Shown: one piece after another, positions 35,685 through 45,319 of the stretch
Numbering within the stretch: the stretch's first letter is position 1
Layout of the letters: each line of letters starts with the position of its first letter
Assembly: GCA_947501845.1 (NCBI GenBank)
Contig: CANMXP010000006.1
Coordinates: forward strand, 172,372-236,371
From: an uncultured Flavobacteriaceae bacterium
GTDB lineage: Bacteria > Bacteroidota > Bacteroidia > Flavobacteriales > Flavobacteriaceae
DNA length: 64,000 nucleotides
Direction of reading: 5' to 3'
Translations under genes and position numbers: made by a program
The notes under the pieces: generated by a model
Told to the model about the DNA's origin: nothing
The model's database searches: none
Seen by the model: the letters and a program-made list of their open reading frames with translations, nothing else

Positions 35685-38066
35685 ATGAAGCCTTCTTTAT
35701 TTACACTTCTACTATTAGTTTGCACTTCTCAACTATTGGGGCAATCTGCCAGCATACGAGGACAATTACAAGATAATTTAAAGCAATCTATAGTTTACGC
35801 CAATATTGCTTTATACAAAACTTCAGATGGTAGTCTAGTTAAAGGTGCTATTAGTGACGAAAGTGGCGTCTTTCAATTGAGAAATATTGCCAAAGGATCT
35901 TATCTTTTAATTGCTTCTTATATTGGTTATTCCGACTTTAGGAAAGAAAACATCACATTGACTGCTCAGGAACAATTAGATTTAGGGACACTGATCTTTA
36001 AAAATTCTCCTACGGAATTACAAGAAACCATTGTTACCGCCAGTAGACCAATTTTGGAAACTAAACCAGATCGCACCATATTTAATATAGAAAAAACAAT
36101 TAACAGCGTAGGGTCTGATGTTATTACTTTATTGAGAAAAGCCCCTGGAATTACGGTTGATAGCAACAATAATATTAACCTCTTAGGTAGATCTGGAGTA
36201 TTAATGTATGTAGATGGTAAGCGACTACCATTAACAGGGGATGATTTAAGTGGTTATCTACAAAGCCTAACTGCTGAGCAAATTGATCGTATTGAAATCA
36301 TTACCAACCCAGGAGCCCAGTATGAAGCTGAAGGAAATGCTGGTATTATTGATATTCGTATTAAAAAAGATAAAAACCTAGGTTTAAATACCACCATAAA
36401 CAGTGGTTTTAGCCAAGGCAGACACCCACAAAGCAACCTAAGCATTAATGGAAATTATCGAAATGAAAAGGTTAACACTTTTGGTATTATAGGTGGGATT
36501 AACCGAAAGACATATGACAACGAATATTTTAATAGTTTTCAAAACGACTTAAATCTACTCGAATCTGCCGAACATCAAATTGAAAATGAGGGTTACGATT
36601 ATCGTTTTGGTTCAGATATTTTTTTATCAAACCAGCATAACCTAGGTTTTTTATTAACCAAGCAAAAAGGGAACAAAGAAGTAAACTTATTAAACACCGT
36701 TGAAATTTATAATACCACAATAAATCAATTAGACAGCACTTTGATTGCCGATAGTAAAACCAAACAAAAAACGCAGCAACAAACATATAACATCAATTAT
36801 AAATTTGATAATCAAAAAGGACGTAATCTAAATTTAGATTTAGACTATGGTCGTTATAAAAATACACAAACTCAATTTCAACCCAATAAATATTATAATC
36901 AGAATGGGCAATTGCTGTCAGAATCCATCAATCAATTTGATACACCAACAGACATCAAAATTTATACTCTTACATTAGATATAAAAGATAATATTTTTGG
37001 AGGGCAAATTAGTTTAGGGACTAAACTGAATCGAGTAAATTCTTATAATTCGTTTTTATTTTTTGATGAAATAGGTGGTGAACTGATACAAAGTAACCAG
37101 CAATCAAATCTATTTGATTATAACGAAAATATATATGCTCTTTATCTTAATTTTGCAAAACCTTTAGGCAGGTTAATTAACTTTTCTATGGGCATACGTG
37201 CTGAAAAAACAAAAGCTAAAAGTGTTTTACAGGTTTTTTCACAAGATTTAAAAGAACCTACGGTAGATTTAAATTATTTAGATTGGTTTCCTAACGCAGG
37301 AATAACTTGGCAAGCTAACCCTGAAAATATGGTTTCCTTAAATTATGGACGCCGCATAAACCGCCCCGATTATAAAGTGTTAAACCCTTTCAATTTTCAG
37401 TTAAGTCAATTGTCCTTTCAAAAAGGAAACCCAAGTCTGCGTCCCGAAATTGTTAATAATATTGAGGTTGGCTATACCTATAATAACCGTTACAACTTAA
37501 AATTGGCCTATAGCGAAACCAAAAACCGAATCGCTCAATTTATTGGTCCAGATGATTTTGACTCAAGAATAAAAGTATATTCATGGCAAAATTTAGGCAA
37601 ACAAAAAGTAGTTAGTATTAATTTTAGTACTCGCATTACCATTAATAACTGGTGGAAAGCTTATTTTAATTTGAGTGGCGGGCATTCTGATAATCAAGCT
37701 AATTATGAAAACGGTGCTGTAGTTGATATACAAAGCTTTTCTTATAATATTTACCAACAACACACCTTAGAGCTACCAAATAAATTTTCAGTCGAAATCT
37801 CAGGATATTTTAGTGGCCCAGGTATTTGGGAAGGTGTATTTTTATACGAACCTAGTTATAGCTTAAATTTAGGCTTACAACGAAAATTTTTAAATGAAAA
37901 ATTAAATGTAAAAATAGGTGCCGCCGATATTTTTTACCAAACTGGATGGAGTGGTTATTCTAATTTCAATGGTCTTTATTCCGAAGGCAATGGTAATTGG
38001 GATAGTCGAAGACTTAGTATAAGCATTTCTTATAAGCTAGGTAATCAAAATGTAAATCATAGATAA
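35685..38066 (+). CDS. TonB-dependent receptor with carboxypeptidase-like N-terminal domain
   Basis: A 793-residue outer-membrane protein with signal peptide (LLLLVCTSQLLGQSAS). Residues of about 24-105 are a carboxypeptidase-regulatory-like domain (SIRGQLQDNLKQSIVYANI, GVFQLRNIAKGSYLLIASYI). Next comes the plug (ETIVTASRPILETKPDRTIF, IDRIEIITNPGAQYEAEGN) and then a long barrel of the outer-membrane beta-barrel type common in Bacteroidota (NYGRRINRPDYKVLNPF, FQKGNPSLRPEIV). It is not a SusC: no SusD gene follows. It is divergent to the frameshifted MocR-type regulator with 88 bases between starts, so that regulator may control it. The substrate could be a siderophore, vitamin or peptide. Confidence 0.87.
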   Translation: MKPSLFTLLLLVCTSQLLGQSASIRGQLQDNLKQSIVYANIALYKTSDGSLVKGAISDESGVFQLRNIAKGSYLLIASYIGYSDFRKENITLTAQEQLDLGTLIFKNSPTELQETIVTASRPILETKPDRTIFNIEKTINSVGSDVITLLRKAPGITVDSNNNINLLGRSGVLMYVDGKRLPLTGDDLSGYLQSLTAEQIDRIEIITNPGAQYEAEGNAGIIDIRIKKDKNLGLNTTINSGFSQGRHPQSNLSINGNYRNEKVNTFGIIGGINRKTYDNEYFNSFQNDLNLLESAEHQIENEGYDYRFGSDIFLSNQHNLGFLLTKQKGNKEVNLLNTVEIYNTTINQLDSTLIADSKTKQKTQQQTYNINYKFDNQKGRNLNLDLDYGRYKNTQTQFQPNKYYNQNGQLLSESINQFDTPTDIKIYTLTLDIKDNIFGGQISLGTKLNRVNSYNSFLFFDEIGGELIQSNQQSNLFDYNENIYALYLNFAKPLGRLINFSMGIRAEKTKAKSVLQVFSQDLKEPTVDLNYLDWFPNAGITWQANPENMVSLNYGRRINRPDYKVLNPFNFQLSQLSFQKGNPSLRPEIVNNIEVGYTYNNRYNLKLAYSETKNRIAQFIGPDDFDSRIKVYSWQNLGKQKVVSINFSTRITINNWWKAYFNLSGGHSDNQANYENGAVVDIQSFSYNIYQQHTLELPNKFSVEISGYFSGPGIWEGVFLYEPSYSLNLGLQRKFLNEKLNVKIGAADIFYQTGWSGYSNFNGLYSEGNGNWDSRRLSISISYKLGNQNVNHR

Positions 38067-38105
38067 AAAATAATGGGTTTTATCTTAAACGGAAAATTTT
38101 ATAAT

Positions 38106-39632
38106 TTATCTAACAATTAGTTTGCTATTATAAACTTTAGATTCAGGGGTGATTACCGAAACAATATAAAAACCTGATTTTAATCTTTTGTTTACATCAA
38201 TACTTACATCACTCGTTTTAGACTTTTTAGAGTATACAATAGTTCCTTTTAAATCTATAATGCGTATGGTACTATTAATTACATGATCTGAAGAAATATT
38301 AAGAGCTTCATGAATTGAAACTGGATTAGGATACATTTTTGGTTTATTGCTTTCAATTTCTGGAATTGGATCAGAACTTAAAGTGCCTAAACCATAACCT
38401 TCACGGATATAATTATTGATAGCTAACGAAGTAAACGCTGTACGCCAATATCCTTTTCTTTGTTTACGCGCTTCAGCAATAAAGGCATCAAAACTACGAT
38501 CTAAACCTAAAGATGCTGCATATTCTGCAGAAGTCCTACCTGGATCTGGGAAAGTAACCTGTACTACAGATGAATTGTTGTCTCCAGTTGCACTTGCCCA
38601 TCCATTAAAATTTATATAATCTCTATCTAATCTAAAATTACCATCTGTAGTTGGTGTGAAGTAGTATTTATTGCCTGAAAATATCATATTTGTATGATTT
38701 CCACTTGAACTTTCTTCCATAACAACACCATCAAAATCAGGGTTTTGAATAATATTATTTTTTACTGTTATATCTCCTGCACTATCAGATAGAAAATAAA
38801 ACCCTCTTCTATGATTGTACACGATATTATCTTCTATTGTAAGGTTAAAAGCATACGAAGGCCAATCTTGTTTATAATCTGTTTCTCGCTGCCCCATAAT
38901 CGCAGCGGAAAAATCTGATATCCTTATAGCAAAAGAATTCGTGTTACCACTTAAATCATCCGTAATAATATTTCTTTTACATTCATGATCATAATCGGGG
39001 TGTAAATCAAAAAGCTCTAAAGCCAATCCACGCTTAACTTGGCTATTTTCAACACTTGCAATATCAACAGATTCCTGGTATACATTATCATTATTAATAC
39101 AAGGAAAGAAATCACCTCAATTAAAGGAATGTAATGGATTTCTAGCAAAATAATTTCCATTCATGGTGCCACCAGAACGTAGTTGCACGCCATGGCTAGA
39201 TCCACGAGTAATGATATTATTACGTATAGTAAAAGTGCCTGGTCCATTTTGATATTGTGCATAGATATTATGTCCTAGTAGACTCTCACGTGTTGTATGG
39301 GCCATACCTTCTCTCCAACCATTATAGTCGATTACATTTTCTTCAATTAAAACATGCTCGCTATCATTTATAAATATACCTTGCCTATGCGTTTCTTCTC
39401 TATAAGCATCTGTTATAATACAACGACGAATAGTTAGGTTGTTTATTACCAAATCTCCTTCTTGTGCCCAACCTGCCTGAAAAGCAATATTGGTAGCATA
39501 AAATCAATTTTCATGTCCTCCAACAAAATACCATTAGAGCGACGCACCCAGATGTGTTTATATCCATTCCTGCATAGAAATAAGATGAATCCCTGACAAC
39601 AAAAACCGTATATTTATTTGAATTATAGCGCT
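38106..39632 (-). pseudogene. decayed beta-helix polysaccharide-active protein with T9SS sorting domain
   Basis: The 3' part (38106-39026 and its in-frame extension) encodes beta-helix coils ending in a type IX secretion type A sorting domain: MYPNPVSIHEALNIS, VYSKKSKTSDVSIDVNKRL, GFYIVSVITPESKVYNSKLI. The frame is broken by a TGA at 39117-39119 (HSFN stop GDFFPCIN). Upstream, 39120-39482 continues the helix (GIFINDSEHVLIEENVIDYN). Between about 39480 and 39600 the reading must change frame several times (FAGW-type text QAGWAQEGD, then FYATNIAF after another stop, then VRRSNG, then SSYFYAGMDINTS). The 5' end, including any signal peptide, is missing near 39632. It is related to the lipoprotein at 28049. 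Confidence 0.8.
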
Positions 39633-39690
39633 TAAGCTAATCAATCTTTAAAAAAATTAGAAATAAGTGGTTTTACTTAACGCGATTTCA

Positions 39691-40434
39691 TTACTTTTTC
39701 TTCCAAACTCTAAGATTATCTACGGTCACTTTTCTTGGCACTAAAATACGTAAAAGACCTTTTTTATCGTGTGCTATACCATTAGAGGAGAAGCTTCCTA
39801 CTTCTTTCCCATCAATAAAAACAATTAATTTATCGTTTACTATTTCTATTATTAACGAATACCATTTGCCAAGAGAAACGTTATTAGGCACTTTTTTAGA
39901 CTTTAATTTTAATAGTTCTTCCTTTTCCTTTGTTAGTGTCTTATTTAAAATTGCATTACGGTGTTCCAACAAAAAAATTCCTGTTTTTAAATCGTACATT
40001 TCTAACATCTTGGCTTTTACTTTCACATCTATTATATGCCCCGCATGAACACTTTTACAGGTCATATCTGCTATATTCATAACTAAAACATCATCAGGAT
40101 GATCTAACTTAAAATTAAGTCCTATAGCTCCGTCTTTAAAACCCATTTTATGCCTAACCGAAACAGCATGGTTAGCCTCTTTATGGATGTAAATATGCAT
40201 TTTACCATCTTTTAAATCTACCTCTTTATGTCCTTTAGCAGTTTTATCACTACTGGTAGTCCAACCATTACCTACTTCATCTTTTATTTCTTGAGTTTCA
40301 TTTCTCTCAAAATCATCATAAAAAATTAATTCTCCATATTTATTTTCTTCTTTAATTGCAGTACTCTCTTCTACTACTATTTTTTTATTACAAGAAATAA
40401 ATATTAACAGCAAAAACAATGTTTTTATTTTCAT
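39691..40434 (-). CDS. lipoprotein with LamG/3-keto-disaccharide-hydrolase-like fold
   Basis: A 247-residue lipoprotein (MKIKTLFLLLIFISCNKK, lipobox FISC). The mature part has the concanavalin-like pattern of DUF1080/LamG proteins: LIFYDDFERNETQEIKDEVG near the N-terminus, GNGWTT, then WYSLIIEIVNDKLIVFIDGKEVGSF and a final LRILVPRKVTVDNLRVWKK. These proteins bind or cleave glycans. No catalytic residues can be assigned. It lies downstream of the GH117 gene in the same direction, with a 380-base gap containing palindromic repeats. Confidence 0.72.
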   Translation of the reverse strand: MKIKTLFLLLIFISCNKKIVVEESTAIKEENKYGELIFYDDFERNETQEIKDEVGNGWTTSSDKTAKGHKEVDLKDGKMHIYIHKEANHAVSVRHKMGFKDGAIGLNFKLDHPDDVLVMNIADMTCKSVHAGHIIDVKVKAKMLEMYDLKTGIFLLEHRNAILNKTLTKEKEELLKLKSKKVPNNVSLGKWYSLIIEIVNDKLIVFIDGKEVGSFSSNGIAHDKKGLLRILVPRKVTVDNLRVWKKK

Positions 40435-40618
40435 AATTATAACGAAATATATTTATATAACACCTCAGTGTATTTAGTATCCTTGCTTTTAACCTTGCTT
40501 AAATACAACATAGCTTTGAGGCTACTATTTGCTTTTAACCCACTTTATGCAATAGAAAATTTATTATATCGTGTAATACGATTTACGATTAAAATTTTCG
40601 TATGTGTCAGTTCGAGTG

Positions 40619-40670
40619 TCCCGAACTTGCTTCGGGATGTATCGAGAACAGGTTAGCAGGTTCTCGATAC
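40619..40670. repeat. two adjacent palindromic hairpins
   Basis: TCCCGAA-CTTGC-TTCGGGA (40619-40637) is followed at once by GTATCGAGAAC (40639-40649), a 10-base loop and GTTCTCGATAC (40660-40670). Both stems are perfect. The arrangement is typical of dispersed intergenic palindromes in Flavobacteriia. It lies in the 380-base gap (40435-40814) between the LamG-like and GH117 genes; the rest of that gap holds nothing I can support. Confidence 0.7.
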
Positions 40671-40814
40671 AAAATTATTCTTCATTTTATTACGAATAAT
40701 TTCACTCCCGTACATGCGGGACTAAAATCTAGAAAAAGTAAGTATTTCTTGTGTCTAAAAGCTTCATGACAACCCTCTATTTCATAAAACGGGTATAAAT
40801 TATTAATTTTCTTA

Positions 40815-42116
40815 TTATTTCTTACTAGCTCTACCTTCTGGATGTTTATTAATACTACCTACTCCTTGTGCAAAATACACTTCGGGCTTATGCCAAACCC
40901 CTGTGTTTTTATATGCAGGTTCGTCATAATCTAAACTTAAATCACAATCAAAACGAGCAATAATAGAATAGCCTTTTTTAGCTGTTCCTGCATTTATAAA
41001 ATGAGATAAGCCCCAAGTAAATCCTCTACCGTCTTTTGTATCTGTAAATGCATCTGCTACAAATGGCGCCGCTGCGGTAGGTGTTAAAGAAACGCTTGAT
41101 GCTATTTTAAAATTAGCACCATCTTCTGCATACTGTATGGTTTCACGCTCATTTCCATCTTTAATAGCTAAAGTTGCTATTCCTCCTTTATATGGCCAAT
41201 AAGTAGTTTCATGACCAGATTGCATTACTGGGTTTAGCGGGTGTTTTTCGTAGGGACCTAAAGGATCTTCTGCAATGGCTAAACCATGACCTACAGCATA
41301 GTTTTTTCTATTATCTGGCCATTTGTTGTATGCTGCCTTATAGTAAACATATATTTTGCCGTTACGAACAATAGGCTGTGGGTCGTGTGTTGCTTTATGA
41401 TCCCACTCATTCTCTTTTCCAAAAGGAATTACTTTATCGCCACCATGTGTCCAAGGGCCATCTGGAGAATCTGCGTAAGAAACAGATACCGGACATAAAT
41501 CTCCTTTTAAGCCACTAGGTTCATCAAATGCTTGATAATATAAATAGTATTTTCCTTTCCATATTAAAATATCTGGAGTAGCTACAGAGCGCCAACCAGA
41601 ATTTGGTTTTTCTGGTCTAGAAATGGCTACAGCTTGTTCCTTCCAAGTAATGCCGTCTTCGCTTGTTGCATACCAAACATCGCACAGATCCCAATCTGTT
41701 GATGGTATTTCATCTGTAGCTTCTGCAGCACGATTCCATCCTATAGGTGGTACTTTTGTATGGCGCTTTGTATACCATACATAATATTTACCATTTACAA
41801 AAATTGGTCGTGATGGATCTCTACGCGATACCGTACCATCACCATTACTATAATCGAAACCTTTTAAACGAGTATATTTAAATTGAGAAAAAAGCTCATT
41901 GTCTTGAACTCTAGGAGTTGGATAATCGAACATACGCTCTGATGAGGCGCTTAATAAAATATTTGGTTTTTCTGTTGGCATTTTAAAAGGAAAAACACCG
42001 TTAACTTTTGTTTCTTCTACAATTTCTTTCTGACTGTTTTGTGGTCTACAGGAAACAATAAGAATCAATATTAGGAGCGCAAGACCTATGTGTTGAGTTT
42101 GTTTAATTATGTTCAT
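40815..42116 (-). CDS. GH117 family glycoside hydrolase (exo-acting on 3,6-anhydrogalactose), lipoprotein
   Basis: A 433-residue lipoprotein (ILILIVSCRPQ) with a five-bladed propeller. The GH117 active-site pattern is present: Asp100 in SRRDPSRP, Asp245 in THDPQPI and His302 in MQSGHETTYW, at nearly the same numbers as in characterised family members where these residues act as base, stabiliser and acid. GH117 enzymes remove terminal alpha-1,3-linked 3,6-anhydrogalactose from agar or related oligosaccharides. The other blade motifs (VNGKYYVWYT, WKGKYYLYYQ, RNGKIYVYYK) are visible. It lies 319 bases downstream of the nine-gene operon, in the same direction. Agar versus carrageenan specificity cannot be read. 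Confidence 0.82.
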   Translation of the reverse strand: MNIIKQTQHIGLALLILILIVSCRPQNSQKEIVEETKVNGVFPFKMPTEKPNILLSASSERMFDYPTPRVQDNELFSQFKYTRLKGFDYSNGDGTVSRRDPSRPIFVNGKYYVWYTKRHTKVPPIGWNRAAEATDEIPSTDWDLCDVWYATSEDGITWKEQAVAISRPEKPNSGWRSVATPDILIWKGKYYLYYQAFDEPSGLKGDLCPVSVSYADSPDGPWTHGGDKVIPFGKENEWDHKATHDPQPIVRNGKIYVYYKAAYNKWPDNRKNYAVGHGLAIAEDPLGPYEKHPLNPVMQSGHETTYWPYKGGIATLAIKDGNERETIQYAEDGANFKIASSVSLTPTAAAPFVADAFTDTKDGRGFTWGLSHFINAGTAKKGYSIIARFDCDLSLDYDEPAYKNTGVWHKPEVYFAQGVGSINKHPEGRASKK

Positions 42117-42435
42117 GTTAAATATTATTTAATTTACTTTTACTATTGGCTATTCACTATAATACCAATTCCCAAATGAATTTACTGAGTTAAAAAGTGT
42201 CTTTTGAAATTCTATCTTCAACATAAAAAAGAACCGTAACTACAGCTATGCTTATTTTTTCTGCCTCGTATAATTCCAAAATCCATCATTTTACTTTACA
42301 GTATATTCATTTTAAGAATTGATATAACAATATTAAAAATGTATAGCTCAAAATTTATATATTTCTTCTTTAAATTTTATTGCTGTTTTGTTTTAAAATA
42401 ATTCTACGAACTATTTTTACAATTCTTCATTGTTC
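42117..42435. other. 319-base gap between symporter and GH117 genes
   Basis: AT-rich DNA with no supported gene, RNA or strong hairpin. It probably contains a separate promoter for the GH117 gene. Confidence 0.35.
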
Positions 42436-44154
42436 TTAATTTAATGCTCTCTTAGATTTAACAAAATACCTAAAAGCAACAAATGAAATAGTGATTAAAA
42501 TGATTGCAAAATATATCATAATACTCATATGTTTTTCATTAACTATAGCTAACAAAGCTATTACAACTGCTATAATGGCTATGGTAATAGCTATCATTTT
42601 AAGCGGCATAAGTGAAATATCTGCTGGCTTTTCTTTTTCAAAACTAACTTTTAGTTTTGTTACTTCTTCCCATCTAGGGCTTTCTGTCTTTATACAAAAT
42701 TCAAAAGTTAATAGTATTAAGAAAGGTACCATAATACCGATTATCATATCTGTAATACGCTTATTTTGTGCTATCCACTCTACGATAGGTTCTAAAAAGG
42801 CAACATCTACTAAAAATCCATTATTAGATAAGGCAAACTTTATTAAATATGCTGCTATAAAGCCAACAATTGTAGTAACCCAAACAGCTCTTATATTAAT
42901 TTTCTTGGAAAAAAGCCCCCAAATAGCTGGAAGTATTAATGGAATATATAGTAGGGTATTAATATCTATAATAAAATCTGTGTAACCATAGCTTGGAATT
43001 AAAAGAGCGCCTGCTATAACTATAATTCCTAAAACTATAGTAACAACTCTTCCTGCAAACACTAATTTTTTTTCATTAATGTTATCCCCTTTTATTCTTT
43101 GATAAATTTCGGTAAAAGCTCCAGCAAAAACATTAAGTCTAGTAGTAGCCATACTTGCCGTAGCAGATGCCATAGCCGCAATCATTAAACCTATCATTCC
43201 TGTTGGCAAAACTAACTGACAAGCTAGTATGTAAGCTTGCTCAGAATCTACATTTGGATTAATGGCCCGGTAAATAAGTGGAGGAGTCATCCAAAATATT
43301 GGGCTAATTAAATAAAGTGCTCCTATTAAATAAGCTACTTTCTTAGCATCTTTTGCCTCTGGCACGCAAACATAACGCTGTACAAAAGCCCACTCTCCTC
43401 CCATGGCAACAAAATTAATTGTTACCCATCCTATCATAAACCACCATGAATATTCTGTGGTTACCGGAGATAGAAAGCCATCAGGAATATTATTTAAAAA
43501 ATTATCTACTCCGCCTACTTCGTTAAAAATTAAAGGAATAACAAAAATAACAGAGACTGTTAGGATAACAAATTGCAATACATCTGTCATTAACACAGCC
43601 CATAATCCGCCAGAAAAAGCGATTATAATTACTATAATACAAAGCACTATAGAAATTAATGGAACAGATAAAAAACCAGTACTTGGGTCTGCTAAAATAT
43701 GACCTGCAGGCAGCGGTATTAAGGCACACACAACTTTAGATAAGGCATACACCGAACCTCCTGTTACAAACATTACCATAAGCCCTTTTACCCAAGTATA
43801 AAACTGAACAATTGAAGACCCATATCTTATTTGTAAGAATTCTGATGCAGAATTAACTCCTGCTTTTCTCCATTTCCCTGCAACCCATTTACCTACTAAA
43901 AATGCTGCAATACCATAACAAATATTTATAACAACAGCTACAATACCGTATTTATATGCAATACCTCCCCAAATAACAAAAGTACCAGCAGAAAAACAAG
44001 TCATAAAAGCAGACAATCCAGAAACCCACCACGGAGATTGCCCACCTGCTGCAAACATGTCTTTAGAACTTTTCATCTTACCCGAAAATGCAAAACCAGC
44101 AACCACAATACCTATAGCGTATAGGATAATAATAAAATAATCTACAGTTCCCAT
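42436..44154 (-). CDS. sodium:solute symporter family transporter (SSS)
   Basis: A 572-residue protein with about 13-14 membrane segments. The N-terminus SKDMFAAGGQSPWWVSGLSAFMTCFSAGTF is the SSS signature of TM1-TM2, and the fifth-helix region IVIIIAFSGGLWAVLMTDVLQFVIL fits the sodium-site helix of the family. SSS members take up sugars, sialic acids or carboxylates with sodium. It follows the enolase-superfamily gene after one base and ends the nine-gene operon. It resembles the symporter at 55905 (same N-terminal motif), so two paralogous importers bracket the operon. Confidence 0.9.
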   Translation of the reverse strand: MGTVDYFIIILYAIGIVVAGFAFSGKMKSSKDMFAAGGQSPWWVSGLSAFMTCFSAGTFVIWGGIAYKYGIVAVVINICYGIAAFLVGKWVAGKWRKAGVNSASEFLQIRYGSSIVQFYTWVKGLMVMFVTGGSVYALSKVVCALIPLPAGHILADPSTGFLSVPLISIVLCIIVIIIAFSGGLWAVLMTDVLQFVILTVSVIFVIPLIFNEVGGVDNFLNNIPDGFLSPVTTEYSWWFMIGWVTINFVAMGGEWAFVQRYVCVPEAKDAKKVAYLIGALYLISPIFWMTPPLIYRAINPNVDSEQAYILACQLVLPTGMIGLMIAAMASATASMATTRLNVFAGAFTEIYQRIKGDNINEKKLVFAGRVVTIVLGIIVIAGALLIPSYGYTDFIIDINTLLYIPLILPAIWGLFSKKINIRAVWVTTIVGFIAAYLIKFALSNNGFLVDVAFLEPIVEWIAQNKRITDMIIGIMVPFLILLTFEFCIKTESPRWEEVTKLKVSFEKEKPADISLMPLKMIAITIAIIAVVIALLAIVNEKHMSIMIYFAIILITISFVAFRYFVKSKRALN

Positions 44155-44155
44155 A

Positions 44156-45319
44156 TTATTTTGTTAGTTTAGAAATAGTATACGCTGTTGGCTCTACACC
44201 TAAACCAGGCTTGTCTGTTATGCAGTACATCCCTTTTTTTACTTCTATGCCTTCAGTTATTAAATGTTTATTTCTATCGAATATAGTATGTTGATACTCA
44301 TGAGACTTTATACCTTCTAAAGCAGAACTAGCTTGTAAACTTGCGGCCAAAAATATACCAGAACCTATGGTTGCGTGAGGTATTATACTCAAATTTTGAA
44401 ATTGAGCTGCTAACCCTATTCTCATAAATTGTGTAATACCAACATGTCCCATTTCTGGTTGAACAATATGAACAGCTTCCGCATTAATTCGTGCTTCTGC
44501 ATCATATACTGTTCGCCATTCTTCTCCAACAGCTATAGGCGTTTTAACGGTGTGGGCTATGTGGGAAAGTCCTTTTATATCTTCGGTAGCTGTAGGAGCT
44601 TCTGCAAACCATAGGTTATAAGGCTCCATCTGAGTGATTTTTGCTATTGCTTCTGCAGAAGTTTGATTCCAATGCATATCACAAGCAATTTTAGTAGAAA
44701 CTCCCAATGCGTTTCTTAAAGCTTCCATCTCTTTGCTTAAATCGTCACTTGCTTGTGGCGTAGCAAATTTAAAGCTGTTAAAGCCTTTGTCCTTCCATGA
44801 AACAGCCAATTCTACTCTTTTTTCTAACGTTGATTCCGGTAAACCTGAAACATAGGCTGGAATTTCTTTTCTTCTTTGACCTCCTAATAGCTTAACTATT
44901 GGTAGTCCTGCCATTTTTCCTGAGATATCCCAAAGTGCAATATCTATTGCTGCTAATGCATCATGATAATAACCGCCACTATATTTTCGGAAGCGCATCA
45001 TATTATAGATGTCTTCATAAATAACAGACACATCAAAAGGGTCTCTACCCTCAACAAAATCTGCCATAAAATCGTTAATCAATGCCATGGTAGCTTCTGG
45101 GGCAATAAGACCATACGTTTCTCCCCAGCCAACTATACCAGAGTCTGTTTCTATTCTTACTAGAACTGTCCTATCTACAGTTGCATATACCATTTTGTTA
45201 CCATTACGAACAAAATAGCCCTTTTTATTTGCCTCTTCTCCTTTTTTAGCATCTCCTAAATAAGGTTTGTCTCTAGGTATTGTTAATGTAAAGGCTTGAA
45301 CTTTTTTTACTTTGCTCAT
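44156..45319 (-). CDS. enolase-superfamily enzyme, candidate 3,6-anhydrogalactonate cycloisomerase or sugar-acid dehydratase
   Basis: A 387-residue mandelate racemase/muconate-lactonising type enzyme. The capping domain (about 1-130) is followed by the barrel with Lys184 in NSFKFATP, metal ligands Asp214 (ACDMHWNQ), Glu240 (WFAEAP) and Glu266 (AVGEEW), and the catalytic-type His315 in IIPHATIGSG. This set suits an acid-sugar dehydratase or a cycloisomerase. In agar and carrageenan pathways an enolase-superfamily enzyme opens 3,6-anhydrogalactonate to 2-keto-3-deoxygalactonate; the GH117 gene and the adjacent lyase make that role attractive. Its ATG overlaps the stop of the lyase gene by four bases. 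The reaction is inferred. Confidence 0.85.
   Translation of the reverse strand: MSKVKKVQAFTLTIPRDKPYLGDAKKGEEANKKGYFVRNGNKMVYATVDRTVLVRIETDSGIVGWGETYGLIAPEATMALINDFMADFVEGRDPFDVSVIYEDIYNMMRFRKYSGGYYHDALAAIDIALWDISGKMAGLPIVKLLGGQRRKEIPAYVSGLPESTLEKRVELAVSWKDKGFNSFKFATPQASDDLSKEMEALRNALGVSTKIACDMHWNQTSAEAIAKITQMEPYNLWFAEAPTATEDIKGLSHIAHTVKTPIAVGEEWRTVYDAEARINAEAVHIVQPEMGHVGITQFMRIGLAAQFQNLSIIPHATIGSGIFLAASLQASSALEGIKSHEYQHTIFDRNKHLITEGIEVKKGMYCITDKPGLGVEPTAYTISKLTK

Noticed and set aside
40468..40656. 62-codon plus-strand frame
   Set aside because: It crosses the palindromic repeat at 40619 and has no protein family features.
42491..43702. Long plus-strand frames opposite the symporter gene
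   Set aside because: Shadows of the membrane-protein codon pattern; the minus-strand SSS protein has clear family motifs.
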